Source: Sphingomonas sp. | GTDB lineage: Bacteria > Pseudomonadota > Alphaproteobacteria > Sphingomonadales > Sphingomonadaceae | DNA length: 45,382 nucleotides | Assembly (NCBI RefSeq): GCF_003248515.1 | Contig: NZ_QFOB01000020.1 | Span: 1 to 45,382, forward strand | Reading direction: 5' to 3' | In this document: positions 33,494 through 42,598 of the stretch, in pieces | How positions within the stretch are numbered: the first letter of the stretch is position 1 | How the letters are laid out: every line of letters begins with the position of its first letter | Program-made: the position numbers and the translations under genes | Notes under the pieces: model-generated | The model's database searches: none | Told to the model about the DNA's origin: nothing | Seen by the model: the letters and a program-made list of their open reading frames with translations, nothing else

Positions 33494-34795
33494 ATGCGCG
33501 CTGATCTCTATCGCACCGTCTGGCGCTGGCATTTCTATGCCGGCCTGCTGGTGCTGCCCTTCCTCGGCTGGCTCGCCGTCACGGGCGCGCTCTATCTCTA
33601 CAAGGGCGAGATAGAGCGCGGCTTCTACGCCAGCTGGATGGTGGCCAGCCCGCACGATGGGCCGCCGACGATCGCGCCGATGATCGCGCGGGTCGGCCGC
33701 GAAACGGGCGGCACCGTCACCCAGATCGTGAAGCCGGCCGCGACAGGCGAGGCATGGCGGGCGAGCCTGCGCCTGGCCGATGGCACCCGACGGATGGCTT
33801 TCGTCGATCCCGCCGACGGCCATGTGCTGGGCATCACCCGCCCCGGCGGCGTGATGGGCCTCGTCAAGGATCTCCACAGCCTGGCCATCACCGGGCCGAT
33901 CGGCAATGCACTGATCGAAATCGCGGCGGGCTGGGCTATCATCCTCGTGCTGACCGGCCTCTATCTGTGGTGGCCGCGCGGCAACCATCCGGCGATCGGC
34001 CTGCGCGGCCAGCCGAGGCAGCGCATCTTCTGGCGCGATCTCCATGCCTCGCTGGGGCTGCTCGCGGGCGGGATCGTGCTGTTCCTGGCGATCACCGGCA
34101 TGCCGTGGAGCGGCGTCTGGGGCCAATCGGTGCAGGGCTGGGTGACCAGCCACGATCTGGGCAGACCCCGGGCGCCGGGCGGTGGCGGAGACCATGCCGG
34201 CCACGAGGGCATGACCTCCATGCCATGGGCCACGCAGCGCATGGTGATGCCGATGGAGCATATGGCCAGGGCCGATATCGGGCCGGATCGCGCGATCCGC
34301 GCGGCGGAGGCGGCGGGCCTTGCCGGCCCGTGGACGCTCACGCTGCCCACCGCCATGGGCAAGCCCTATCTCTTTTCCGCCACGGCAGGGCCAGCCGAGG
34401 AGGAGCGCACACTGTATGTTGCGGCCGGTGACGGCCGCATCCTGCAGGATACGCCCTTCATCCGGTATGGCGCGGGCGCGCGCTGGATCGACTGGGGCGT
34501 GCAGACGCATCAGGGGCTGGAATATGGCGAGCCCAACAGGCTCGTGATGCTCGGCGGCTGCATCGCCTTGCTGCTGCTCGTGGCCAGCGCGCCGGTCATG
34601 TGGTGGAAGCGGCGACCGGCGGGGCGAATCGGCGCACCGCCGCGCCCACAGACGGCGACGCGCGGGCTGCTCGGCATCATGCTGGTGGGCGGCGCGCTCT
34701 TTCCGCTGACGGGGCTGACGATGGTCGCGGCGCTGCTGATCGATGTGGGGCTGCGCCGCGCGACCCGGAGGGGATCGATACCCGCACCCGCCTGA
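33494..34795 (+). CDS. PepSY-domain transmembrane protein (putative ferric-chelate reductase type)
   Basis: A 433-residue inner-membrane protein of the PepSY_TM family. Helix 1 follows W-R-W-H-F-Y-A-G-L-L-V-L-P-F. A periplasmic PepSY region has F-V-D-P-A-D-G-H-V-L-G. V-K-D-L-H-S-L precedes helix 2 with G-L-Y-L-W-W-P-R, then R-D-L-H-A-S-L-G (helix 3) and, after a periplasmic part with a G-G-G-D-H-A-G-H-E-G-M-type metal-rich loop, two to three closing helices. The paired histidines fit haem-bearing siderophore/ferric reductases of this family (FoxB/FsrB-like), which I infer rather than see. It follows DUF2946 and is divergent from the second PepSY operon. Confidence 0.88.
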   Translation: MRADLYRTVWRWHFYAGLLVLPFLGWLAVTGALYLYKGEIERGFYASWMVASPHDGPPTIAPMIARVGRETGGTVTQIVKPAATGEAWRASLRLADGTRRMAFVDPADGHVLGITRPGGVMGLVKDLHSLAITGPIGNALIEIAAGWAIILVLTGLYLWWPRGNHPAIGLRGQPRQRIFWRDLHASLGLLAGGIVLFLAITGMPWSGVWGQSVQGWVTSHDLGRPRAPGGGGDHAGHEGMTSMPWATQRMVMPMEHMARADIGPDRAIRAAEAAGLAGPWTLTLPTAMGKPYLFSATAGPAEEERTLYVAAGDGRILQDTPFIRYGAGARWIDWGVQTHQGLEYGEPNRLVMLGGCIALLLLVASAPVMWWKRRPAGRIGAPPRPQTATRGLLGIMLVGGALFPLTGLTMVAALLIDVGLRRATRRGSIPAPA

Positions 34796-34898
34796 GGCCC
34801 GGCCCACGCCACTCGCCCGATGGCGATAGTCGCCCGTTTGGGACGATTTCGGGGATTTTCGCGTTGCTACGCCCGGCTGCTGCCGTCATCCCCGGCGC

Positions 34899-35198
34899 AT
34901 GTCATGGCTTCGTCGCTATCACGATTGGGCGTTCGCGCTGGAATCCTGGATGGGCAGCGATACCGTGCCGCACATCTGTGCCGGGCTGGGCCTGTGGCTG
35001 ATCGGGGCACTGATCCTGCGAAAGCCGCTGCGCGATCCCTGGTCGCTGCTGGGGGTGATCCTCGCCGAGGCAGCCAATGAGGCATGCGACTATATCGTCG
35101 GCATGGGCTGGAGCCTGGGCGACACGCTGCACGACATTGCGTGGACGCTCTTCTGGCCGATCGTGATCCAGCAGTTTCTGGCGCGATCCCGGCGTTAG
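34899..35198 (+). CDS. small membrane protein, paralogue of the convergent gene at 35224
   Basis: A 99-residue protein with about two to three hydrophobic segments. Conserved-looking points are D-T-V-P-H-I-C-A-G-L-G-L-W, then N-E-A-C-D-Y, G-D-T-L-H-D and W-T-L-F-W-P. They recur in the same order and spacing in the convergent 35224 protein. The His, Asn-Glu-x-x-Asp and Asp-Thr pattern vaguely recalls VanZ-like proteins but I would not assign that family. No function is proposed. Confidence 0.75.
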   Translation: MSWLRRYHDWAFALESWMGSDTVPHICAGLGLWLIGALILRKPLRDPWSLLGVILAEAANEACDYIVGMGWSLGDTLHDIAWTLFWPIVIQQFLARSRR

Positions 35199-35223
35199 GA
35201 TATGATCCGGCCCGGCCGAAGCC

Positions 35224-35628
35224 TCATCGGCTGGACGTGATGCCCTGCGAGCCAGGGCGGCGAAGCGCATCGGCGGACCGCGCCAGCAGCGCCCGATTCT
35301 GATCGCGGACCGTCTCCTGCACGCGCCAGCGCGCGCGGCGATAGCCGTTCAGCGCGCAGAGCACGCCCGGCCAGAAGAGGGTGGTGAACGTATCGCCGAT
35401 CGTGTCGGACCAGCGCCAGCTATCCCAATAGAGGCGGTCCATCACCTCATTGCCCAGCTGAAGCGCCACCACGACCTGGAAAGCGATGGGCGAGGCACGC
35501 CGGGTGCGCAGGGCCACCTGCGCCAGCACGTAGATGCCCAGCCCCACATAGGTGTGGACGAGCTTGTCGGAGCCCGCCAGTTGCACGATGCTCCCGGTGA
35601 GCGCCACATAATCGGAGACGAGATCCAT
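35224..35628 (-). CDS. small membrane protein, paralogue of the gene at 34899
   Basis: A 134-residue protein with hydrophobic segments around 30-75 and 90-105. The blocks D-K-L-V-H-T-Y-V-G-L-G-I-Y, G-N-E-V-M-D-R-L-Y, S-D-T-I-G-D and T-T-L-F-W-P align with those of the 99-residue protein on the other strand. It has extra length at both ends, including a charged C-terminal tail. The ATG at 35628 is preceded by a GGGGGG stretch. It is convergent, 25 nt from its relative. Confidence 0.75.
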   Translation of the reverse strand: MDLVSDYVALTGSIVQLAGSDKLVHTYVGLGIYVLAQVALRTRRASPIAFQVVVALQLGNEVMDRLYWDSWRWSDTIGDTFTTLFWPGVLCALNGYRRARWRVQETVRDQNRALLARSADALRRPGSQGITSSR

Positions 35629-35704
35629 GCCCCCCGCCTAAAGCGGCGCGGTTAATATTATCTCTTCCGGTGGCGATTCCCGCGAACTTTTATCGCAATT
35701 TCGC

Positions 35705-35735
35705 GGCGGCCCGATCGATGACGACCGGGCCCGCC
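35705..35735 (-). terminator. hairpin immediately after ugd
   Basis: On the minus strand a stem of about nine pairs with one bulged G (GGCGGGCCCG with CGGGCCGCC) and a 12-nt loop begins one base after the ugd stop. No U-run follows, so it is a candidate Rho-assisted terminator or 3' protective stem. Confidence 0.45.
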
Positions 35736-35736
35736 A

Positions 35737-37041
35737 TCACTTTCCGATGCCCACGTAGCGCAGGCCCGCTTTCTCCGCCTCGGCCGGCGGATAGACGTTG
35801 CGCAGATCGACGAGCAGCGGTTCGGCCAGGAGCGAGGCGATCCGCGAGAGATCCAGCGCGCGGAACGCATCCCATTCGGTGACGATCACGAGCGCGGCCG
35901 CATCCTTGGCGGCATCATAAGGGCCATCGACATATTCGACGTTCGTCAGCACCTTTTCGGCCTGCTCGCGGCCCTCGGGATCATAGGCACGGATCGTGGC
36001 GCCGGCATCCTGAAGCGTCTGGATGATGGCGATGGCGGGCGAATCGCGCATGTCATCCGTATTCGGCTTGAAGGTCAGGCCGAGGATGCCGATCGTCTTG
36101 CCCTTGATGTCGCCGCCGGCCGCCTTGATGACCTTGCGGCCCATGGCGCGCTTGCGCTGATCGTTGGCGGTGACGACCGCCTCCACGATGCGCAGCGGCG
36201 ATTCATAATCCTGCGCGGTCTTCAGCAGCGCCAGCGTATCCTTCGGGAAGCAGGAGCCGCCATAGCCCGGCCCGGCATGGAGGAACTTGCGCCCGATGCG
36301 ATTATCCAGGCCGATGCCGCGCGCCACTTCCTGCACATCCGCACCCGCCACTTCGCAGAGATCGGCGATCTCGTTGATGAAGGTGATCTTGGTCGCCAGG
36401 AAGGCATTGGCCGCATATTTGATGATCTCGGCCGTGCGGCGGCGCGTGAAGAGCACCGGGGCCGACTGGTTGAGCGAAAGCGGGCGATAGATCTGCGCCA
36501 GCACCTCGCGCGCGAACTCATCCTCCACGCCGCACACGACGCGATCGGGCCGCTTGAAATCGTCGATCGCGGCGCCCTCGCGCAGGAATTCCGGATTGGA
36601 GGCGACCTTGATGCCCTTGTCCGGCCCGACTTCGCCCACGATCCGCTCCACCTCGTCGCCGGTGCCGACCGGCACGGTCGACTTGGTGACGATCACGGCC
36701 GGCCCGGTCAGCGCTTCCACCACTTCGCGCACGGCGCCAAAGACATAGGAGAGATCGGCATGGCCGTCGCCGCGCCGGGAAGGCGTGCCGACGGCGATGA
36801 ACACGGCATCGGCACCGGCGACGCCAGCGGCGAGATCGGTGGTGAAGGAAAGGCGGCCGGCCTTCACGTTGGTCGCCACCAGCGCGTCTAGGCCGGGCTC
36901 GTAGATCGGCATCACATTGCGTTCGAGCGCCTCGATCTTCGAGGCATCCTTGTCGACGCAGACCACCTCATGCCCGAAATCGGAGAAGCAAGCCCCCGAA
37001 ACGAGGCCCACATAGCCCGTGCCGATCATCGTGATGCGCAT
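35737..37041 (-). CDS. ugd: UDP-glucose 6-dehydrogenase
   Basis: A 434-residue NAD-dependent enzyme oxidising UDP-glucose to UDP-glucuronate, the acidic sugar donor for exopolysaccharide or capsule. N-terminal Rossmann motif G-T-G-Y-V-G-L-V-S-G, catalytic Cys264 in G-G-S-C-F-P-K-D, then G-L-T-F-K-P-N-T-D-D-M-R-D-S-P in the C-terminal domain. Length is normal. The ATG at 37041 follows a GGGGG ribosome site. It stands alone, about 190 nt from the type I secretion genes on the same strand. Confidence 0.97.
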   Translation of the reverse strand: MRITMIGTGYVGLVSGACFSDFGHEVVCVDKDASKIEALERNVMPIYEPGLDALVATNVKAGRLSFTTDLAAGVAGADAVFIAVGTPSRRGDGHADLSYVFGAVREVVEALTGPAVIVTKSTVPVGTGDEVERIVGEVGPDKGIKVASNPEFLREGAAIDDFKRPDRVVCGVEDEFAREVLAQIYRPLSLNQSAPVLFTRRRTAEIIKYAANAFLATKITFINEIADLCEVAGADVQEVARGIGLDNRIGRKFLHAGPGYGGSCFPKDTLALLKTAQDYESPLRIVEAVVTANDQRKRAMGRKVIKAAGGDIKGKTIGILGLTFKPNTDDMRDSPAIAIIQTLQDAGATIRAYDPEGREQAEKVLTNVEYVDGPYDAAKDAAALVIVTEWDAFRALDLSRIASLLAEPLLVDLRNVYPPAEAEKAGLRYVGIGK

Positions 37042-37231
37042 TGTACCCCCGAAATTTCTTGCGGTGCAGCATCCCTAGTCATTTCGGAGGGCAAGCGGAA
37101 GCGATCCCGTCATTCGTTTGACCCAACGAAGCACGGCGGTTCGGCGCAAGAGCGGCTGGCGGCCTGCGGCAGCGGCGCGAAAGCGCTGGCCGATCGGGTT
37201 CGCGCCCGCTCGGCCGGACGGCGGCGAGACG

Positions 37232-38593
37232 TCAGCGCTCGCGGCCGCTCCGCCAGAGCGACTGGCTGATCGGCTCGATCAGATAGCTCAGCAGGGTCCG
37301 CTTGCGCAGGGGCACGAGGATCTGCGCCGGCAGGCCCGGCCGCAGGCTGAGCCCGGGATCCGCGCTCTTGAGCCGCGCGAACGTATCGGCCGGCACGGTC
37401 ACTTCACCGGTATAATAACGCGCGCCCGTGCGTTCATCCACGAAGCTGTCCGCCGAAAGCCGGGTGATCTTGCCCTCGAATACCGGCAGCCCGCGCCCGT
37501 GCAGGCTGGGAAAGCGCACCTCGGCCGTCTGCCCAACCGCCAGATCCGAAGCGTCGTTGGGCGAGATCATCGGCTCGATCACCAGCGGCGTCGCATCCGG
37601 CACCACCTCCAGGATCTTCTGCCCCGGCGTGATGACGGCGCCCACGGTGAACACCGAAAGCCCCACCACCTGGCCCGAAGCCGGCGCGCGAACGCGCGTC
37701 GATTCCAGCTGGGTGCGCGCGGCATGCCAGCGGGGCAGCGCCTCGTTCAGCGCCGATTCGCTCTTCTGGAGATCGTCGGCAATCTGCTGCAGGCGCTGCG
37801 AATCGATCGACAGGGCCTGCATCCGCGTCTCGCCGATCTGCTGGCGCGTCGCGGCGCCCGAAGCGGCGAGATTGGCGGTATCGCCGCCAAGCTGCGCCTC
37901 GGCGCGCTCCAGCTCGCGGACGCGATTGACGCTCGCAAAGCCCTTGGTGGCCAGTTCGCGCATGCCCTTCAGCTGATCGCCGAACAATTCGCTCTGGCGG
38001 CGCGTGGAGGCGATCTGCTGATCGATCCCGCTCGCCTTAGTGGAAAGCTGCGCGGCCTGCTGGTGCAGCACGCTCTTCTGCGCGGAAAGCGCCTGCATGC
38101 GCGCGGCCATCTCGCCGCGCTGGACCCGCATCGCATCCTCCGCCAGCTGGCGATCCGGGCCCGAAAGCGATGCGAACTCCACGGGCGCCGCAAAGGTGCT
38201 GGCGCCCTGGCGCTCGGCCAGCAGGCGGGCATGTTCGGCCTGAAGCCCGATCGCCTGCGAGGCGAGCGCGCGCTCGGCGGCCGCGACTTCGGCGCCCGCC
38301 AGCTCGACCAATATGTCGCCCGCCTTCACGCGCTGGCCTTCGCGCACATGCAGCGCGGAAACGACGCCGCCATCGCGATGCTGGACGACGCGGCGGCTGC
38401 CCGAAACCTTGATCGTCCCTTCCGCCTGGGCGGCCGAATCCATCCGCACCAGGCTCGCGAAACCGAGGAAGACCCCGAAGAAGAGGATGACGACCAGCCA
38501 GCCGAAACGCGTTTCGCGCGGCAGATCCAGATCGTGATCGGCCAGCGGCGCGATGGCGGTGCCGGCCTTGAGCGTGATGATATCGGCGGACAT
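37232..38593 (-). CDS. HlyD-family type I secretion adaptor
   Basis: A 453-residue periplasmic adaptor that links the ABC exporter to an outer-membrane TolC-type channel. A short cytosolic start is followed by one membrane helix (F-G-W-L-V-V-I-L-F-F-G-V-F-L). A first lipoyl half (G-G-V-V-S-A-L-H-V-R-E-G-Q-R-V), a long alpha-helical hairpin (about 110-280), a second lipoyl half (V-R-A-P-A-S-G-Q-V-V-G-L) and a beta barrel complete it. This fits the PrsE/AprE type. ATG 38593 is preferred over a TTG at 38614. It lies 17 nt after the ABC gene. No TolC gene is visible here. Confidence 0.94.
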   Translation of the reverse strand: MSADIITLKAGTAIAPLADHDLDLPRETRFGWLVVILFFGVFLGFASLVRMDSAAQAEGTIKVSGSRRVVQHRDGGVVSALHVREGQRVKAGDILVELAGAEVAAAERALASQAIGLQAEHARLLAERQGASTFAAPVEFASLSGPDRQLAEDAMRVQRGEMAARMQALSAQKSVLHQQAAQLSTKASGIDQQIASTRRQSELFGDQLKGMRELATKGFASVNRVRELERAEAQLGGDTANLAASGAATRQQIGETRMQALSIDSQRLQQIADDLQKSESALNEALPRWHAARTQLESTRVRAPASGQVVGLSVFTVGAVITPGQKILEVVPDATPLVIEPMISPNDASDLAVGQTAEVRFPSLHGRGLPVFEGKITRLSADSFVDERTGARYYTGEVTVPADTFARLKSADPGLSLRPGLPAQILVPLRKRTLLSYLIEPISQSLWRSGRER

Positions 38594-38610
38594 GATGGGA
38601 GATCCGTGCG

Positions 38611-40380
38611 TCAAGAGGCTTGGGCGGCGGCGGGTGCCGCGGGCGCGGTGTCGGTGGAGGCGCGGCCGGCGAGCCGGGCAAAGACGGCGTTGCGCGGACC
38701 GAACAGTTCGGCGCGCCCGTCCCGCAGGAACAGCATCTTGTCGACCGACGCGAGGACATTCATGCGATGGGCGACGATGATCATCGTCACGCCCTTGCCG
38801 CGCAGCTCATCGAGCGCGGCGATCAGCTGCGCCTCGCTTTCCGAATCCAGGCTCGCATTGGGCTCGTCCAGCACCAGCACGGCCGGGCCGCCGAACATCG
38901 CGCGGGCCAGCGCGATGCGCTGCGCCTGGCCGACCGACAGGCCCGCACCGCCCCAGCCTAGCTGCGTATCGTAGGCATTGGGCAGGCGGAGGATGAATTC
39001 ATGCGCTCCGCAAAGCTGGGCCGCGCGCACCACTTCGGCATCGAGCGCGCCGGGCTCGGCGAATTCCGTCTGGAAGCGGGCGATATTCTCCTTGATCGTC
39101 CCGCGAAACAGGGTGGCGGCCTGCGGGACATAGCCGATCAGGCCGCCAATCTGCTGCTCGGGCCAATCCTCCAGCGCGGCGCCATCGATGCGGACGCAGC
39201 CCTCGCTCGGCGGCAGCGCGCCGGCGATCACCCGGGCCAGCGTCGATTTACCCGCGCCCGACGGACCGATGATGCCGAGAGACTCACCGGCCTCCAGTTG
39301 GAAGCGGATGCCCTGGAGCAGCGCACGATCGCTGCCGGGCACCATCACGCGGACACCCTCGACCGCGAGCGCACCGGCCGGATCGGGCAATTGCGTCGTC
39401 TGGCGGATCGTCCCCCGCGCCGCGAAGAGATCGACCAGCGAGCGATAGGCGGCACGCGCCTGGATGAGATTCTTCCACGCGCCATTGACCAGCTCGATCG
39501 GCTGGAGCGCGCGCGAGACGAGCAGGGACGCGGCGAAGAGCGAGCCGACCGAAACCTTGCCCTCGATCGCCAGCAGTGCGCCGAGGCCGAGCGCCAGAGA
39601 CTGGAGCAGCAGCCGGATCGCCTTGATCGCGGAGGTGTAGCCGGAGCTGCGGAACGTCGCCCCCAGCGCGAGCCGCGTCGCGACGTGCCGCTCGGCAAGG
39701 TGGCGCCGGATCATCGCCGGACGCATGCCGAGGGAGCCGATCACGCCGGAGGCCGAGAGGATGCTCTCGATCCCGCTGTGGCTCACCTGAGCGGACTGGC
39801 TCGCCTGGCGGATCGGATCGGCGGTGGCGCGCTCATTGAGCCAGGACAGGACAGACAGCACCACCGCGCCGCCCACGGCCAGCCCGGCCAGAGCCGGATG
39901 CAGCAGGAAGCAGACCAGCACGTAGATTGGCGCCCATGGCAGATCGAACAGCGCGAGCACGCCCGCGCCCGTCATCGTCGAGCGGAACGCATCAAAATCG
40001 CGCATCGCGGATGTCGTGCGCGCGCTGCCGCCCGTGCCGGCAAGGCGCAGCATCGCATCCAGGATCGGGCCGGCCAGCTCGCGATCCAGCCTCGCGCTGG
40101 CCCGGACGAGCAGGCGCGTGCGGACCAGATCGAGGAGCGCGATCGTCAGCACGGCGGCCGACAGGATCAGCGTCAGCATCGTGAGCGTCATCGCGCCGCG
40201 CGTCGGCATCACCCGATCATAGACCTGCAGCATGTAGATGGTCGGCGCGAGATAGAGCAGGTTCAGGAACGCGCTGAACGCCGCGCCATGCACGAAATAG
40301 CGCCGGCAGGCCCGAATCACGCGGCCGATCGGATCGGCGGCATCATCCGCAGTGTGAGACGTGGAACCAAGCTTCAACAT
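38611..40380 (-). CDS. PrtD-type type I secretion ABC transporter/permease
   Basis: A 589-residue fused exporter: six membrane helices (about 30-300) and a nucleotide-binding domain. Walker A is G-P-S-G-A-G-K-S-T (Lys378), the signature is L-S-V-G-Q in place of LSGGQ, Walker B is V-L-V-L-D-E-P-N-A-S-L-D and the switch is I-V-A-H-R-M. It lacks an N-terminal C39 peptidase-like domain, so it should recognise C-terminal uncleaved signals, as for RTX proteases and lipases. ATG 40380 is taken; a TTG at 40395 also opens the frame. It leads the two-gene unit with the HlyD-like adaptor, and the best nearby cargo is the repeat protein at 42599. Confidence 0.94.
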   Translation of the reverse strand: MLKLGSTSHTADDAADPIGRVIRACRRYFVHGAAFSAFLNLLYLAPTIYMLQVYDRVMPTRGAMTLTMLTLILSAAVLTIALLDLVRTRLLVRASARLDRELAGPILDAMLRLAGTGGSARTTSAMRDFDAFRSTMTGAGVLALFDLPWAPIYVLVCFLLHPALAGLAVGGAVVLSVLSWLNERATADPIRQASQSAQVSHSGIESILSASGVIGSLGMRPAMIRRHLAERHVATRLALGATFRSSGYTSAIKAIRLLLQSLALGLGALLAIEGKVSVGSLFAASLLVSRALQPIELVNGAWKNLIQARAAYRSLVDLFAARGTIRQTTQLPDPAGALAVEGVRVMVPGSDRALLQGIRFQLEAGESLGIIGPSGAGKSTLARVIAGALPPSEGCVRIDGAALEDWPEQQIGGLIGYVPQAATLFRGTIKENIARFQTEFAEPGALDAEVVRAAQLCGAHEFILRLPNAYDTQLGWGGAGLSVGQAQRIALARAMFGGPAVLVLDEPNASLDSESEAQLIAALDELRGKGVTMIIVAHRMNVLASVDKMLFLRDGRAELFGPRNAVFARLAGRASTDTAPAAPAAAQAS

Positions 40381-40896
40381 GCTCTGGAAATCCAAGGAAG
40401 GACTGGGCGCAAACCAACATGGTGAACCGCTCTTCCGAATGGGTGCGAGCTACGCGAGTTTCCCTAAGCCGCCGTTAACGACGATCCGTAAGTAACGATC
40501 ACCCGACGCACCGATGGGCTCGGGCGATCGGCGGCGGCACGCGCCGGCCATCCCGGCGCGGCGATCCGGCGTCGCCTCTCTCATCCTGCCGCGCAACGGC
40601 CGTGACCGCGCCCTTCGCCCCAAACAGGCAACGGACCGCGACCTTCATGCGCCGCAAGCGAAGATACTGTCTTCCACCCCCCGGCCGCAGCCGCTGAACC
40701 AAGATCAGCCCGATGCGGCGACGGCCTTATGGTTAACAAGAGCAGCCTTGAGAGTCACGGCCAAATCGGCCCTTTTCGGGCACGGACCATCCCGGCCTCG
40801 CCAATGGTCGCGGGGATGCACCGATTGGACCGCGTCGAAACGAACGGGCCGCGTGCCAATGCCTGTCCGGGCGCCGCCGCCTCCGGGAAAGGGCGC
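40381..40896. other. non-coding gap between the ABC exporter and the acyltransferase gene
   Basis: 516 nt with no convincing gene. An open frame on the plus strand from 40514 has Pro/Arg-rich composition typical of GC-rich shadow frames and runs into the acyltransferase gene. The portion near 40470-40500 contains two CGTTA-type direct elements on the minus strand and may hold the exporter promoter, but no clear -35/-10 was found. Confidence 0.5.
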
Positions 40897-42045
40897 TCAG
40901 TCGGCGGCCGCGGCCGTGCCTTCGATCCGGGCGGGGGCGGGCGCGCGCAGGCGGTGGCCGAATCGATTCGAAGGCCGCTCGACGAAGCGATACATGATGG
41001 ACGAGGCGAGAACGGACAGGCCGAAGCCCAGCACCACATAGCCCGCCAAGGGAAGCAGGGGATCGCCGGATGACGAGAGCGTCGCGGCATAGAGCAGGGC
41101 GAGCACCGGCAGATGCAGCAGATAGAAGCTGTAGCTGCGATCACCGAGGAACTTGCCGATCCGCGATTCGCCCAGTCGCTCCACGCCGATGAGGAAGATG
41201 GCGAAGGCGATGGTGTAGGATCCCACGGCGCGGAACGTGTGGATGTCAAAGCCCGCGCGGATCTTGCCGAGCGTATAGAAAGCGAGAAAGCCCACGACCG
41301 CGCCGAAATAGAGCTTCAGTTCCAGCGGCATCGTGGCGATGAACCGGCGGGATTCGCCGCCGCGCGCTTCCCAGTGCAGCCGGAGGCCGGCGCCGCAGAA
41401 CATGATCGAAAGGTGAAGCAGGCCGAGATAGATCATGTCCGTCGAGAGATGATCGGCCCGGTGGAGCGCGACGAGCGCGCCCGCATAGATGATCGATAGC
41501 GCGAAGAAGCCGAAGGCGAAGGCCGCATAGCCACGCCGCCCGATCGGCCAGGCGAGCACGGCAAGGCAGATGAGCATGTAGAAGATGAGTTCGATCTGAA
41601 GCGTCCAGAACACGCCGATCGCCATCCGCGCGCCCAGCAGGTGGGGCATCATGGTAAGGTTGGCCAGAAAATCGGTGAAGGTGATCGTCGAGGCCAGATT
41701 GGAAAGGCGCGGTATGCCCGCGATCGAAAGCAGGCCCGCGACCACGACCGCCAGCCAGTAGGCCGGAAAAAGCCGGAAGAAGCGGTGCGTCCAGAACAGC
41801 CCTGCCGCCGCCGGCGTGCGATCGCGGATGGCGCGGACGATGACGAAGCCGCTGATGAGGAAGAAGACGACGATCCCCATTCGGCCGAAATCGATCATCG
41901 CGAGCAGGCCCGCCTCGGCATCCTGACCCCTGGCATAGGCGCTGAAGCCATGATGCAGGAAGACCAGCATCACCGCGATACCGCGCAGCGTATCCAGCTG
42001 GACGATGCGGCCGCGCGACGGCGCCGCTCCGCTCGGATTTCCCAT
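40897..42045 (-). CDS. acyltransferase-3 family membrane O-acyltransferase
   Basis: A 382-residue inner-membrane protein with about ten helices, of the OafA/YrhL/ExoZ family that transfers acetyl or other acyl groups to surface sugars. The start Q-L-D-T-L-R-G-I-A-V-M-L-V-F-L-H-H-G has the typical conserved His. F-F-L-I-S-G-F-V-I, R-F-F-R-L-F-P-A-Y-W and the late L-G-D-R-S-Y-S-F-Y-L-L-H-L-P are all family blocks. The ATG at 42045 with AAGGGA upstream is preferred over a GTG at 42066. It is divergent from the repeat-glycosidase gene. Decoration of an exopolysaccharide is inferred from the neighbouring ugd. Confidence 0.93.
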   Translation of the reverse strand: MGNPSGAAPSRGRIVQLDTLRGIAVMLVFLHHGFSAYARGQDAEAGLLAMIDFGRMGIVVFFLISGFVIVRAIRDRTPAAAGLFWTHRFFRLFPAYWLAVVVAGLLSIAGIPRLSNLASTITFTDFLANLTMMPHLLGARMAIGVFWTLQIELIFYMLICLAVLAWPIGRRGYAAFAFGFFALSIIYAGALVALHRADHLSTDMIYLGLLHLSIMFCGAGLRLHWEARGGESRRFIATMPLELKLYFGAVVGFLAFYTLGKIRAGFDIHTFRAVGSYTIAFAIFLIGVERLGESRIGKFLGDRSYSFYLLHLPVLALLYAATLSSSGDPLLPLAGYVVLGFGLSVLASSIMYRFVERPSNRFGHRLRAPAPARIEGTAAAAD

Positions 42046-42598
42046 CACATTCCCTTCTTGCCACACCGGGACATCCGCAGGCGGATCCGTCCCTCTTCCA
42101 CGAGGTTCCGCAATCGCCCGAAGAAAGAGGCCAGCGCCCGACTATCCCGATGAAAGCATCGGGGGTCAACGGCGCCGAACGCCGCCGGATCGAGACGGAA
42201 GGCCCGAAAACGGGCGTTTTCCGCAGCATTCCCGCCCGGACAATTCCCGATCTGGGCGGCACGCCCGCAGGTGGCATCCGGCGAGCCGGAACGGTCGATC
42301 GCCGCGACGGACCGCCCGTCACCGGGCGGGATTCGAAAAGCCTGAAACGAGGCCCGCGACATGCACCCCGGCCAGCGCCACGCGGCGATTCGCCCCGTTA
42401 CGCGCCCACCCGTCAAAAGGTTCCATCCGCCTGAAAATTCCCCTTTCGGTGACGAACAAGTCACTGAATCAAATAGACAATAGATATTTCCATCGGGAAT
42501 CTTACCGCGCCGGTAACCATGTCATTTAACGTGATTAAAGGTCAGGTCCGGTAGTCAGGATTCATCCCAGTATTTTTGCGTGAGAGTAATTCCCCGAC
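42046..42598. other. divergent regulatory gap before the repeat-glycosidase gene
   Basis: 553 nt without a credible gene. The half nearest 42599 (about 42440-42560) is clearly A/T-richer than its surroundings and holds two inverted repeats: GTGAC...GTCAC (42449-42464) and TTACCG-CGC-CGGTAA (42502-42516). I read it as the promoter/operator region of the large secreted protein; no sigma-70 hexamer pair is convincing. Confidence 0.5.
42502..42516. promoter_or_regulatory. perfect 6-3-6 palindrome, candidate operator
   Basis: TTACCG and CGGTAA around CGC, 83 nt upstream of the ATG at 42599, in the A/T-rich promoter-like segment. Size and symmetry suit a dimeric regulator; the regulator is unknown. 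Confidence 0.4.

Noticed and set aside
33305..34807. Minus-strand frame of 500 codons across the PepSY membrane gene
   Set aside because: Low-complexity Arg/His/Pro composition; the plus-strand protein has proper membrane helices and PepSY blocks.
40514..41041. Possible small gene between the exporter and the acyltransferase
   Set aside because: Pro/Arg-rich translation, no ribosome site, and overlap of its 3' part with the acyltransferase gene.
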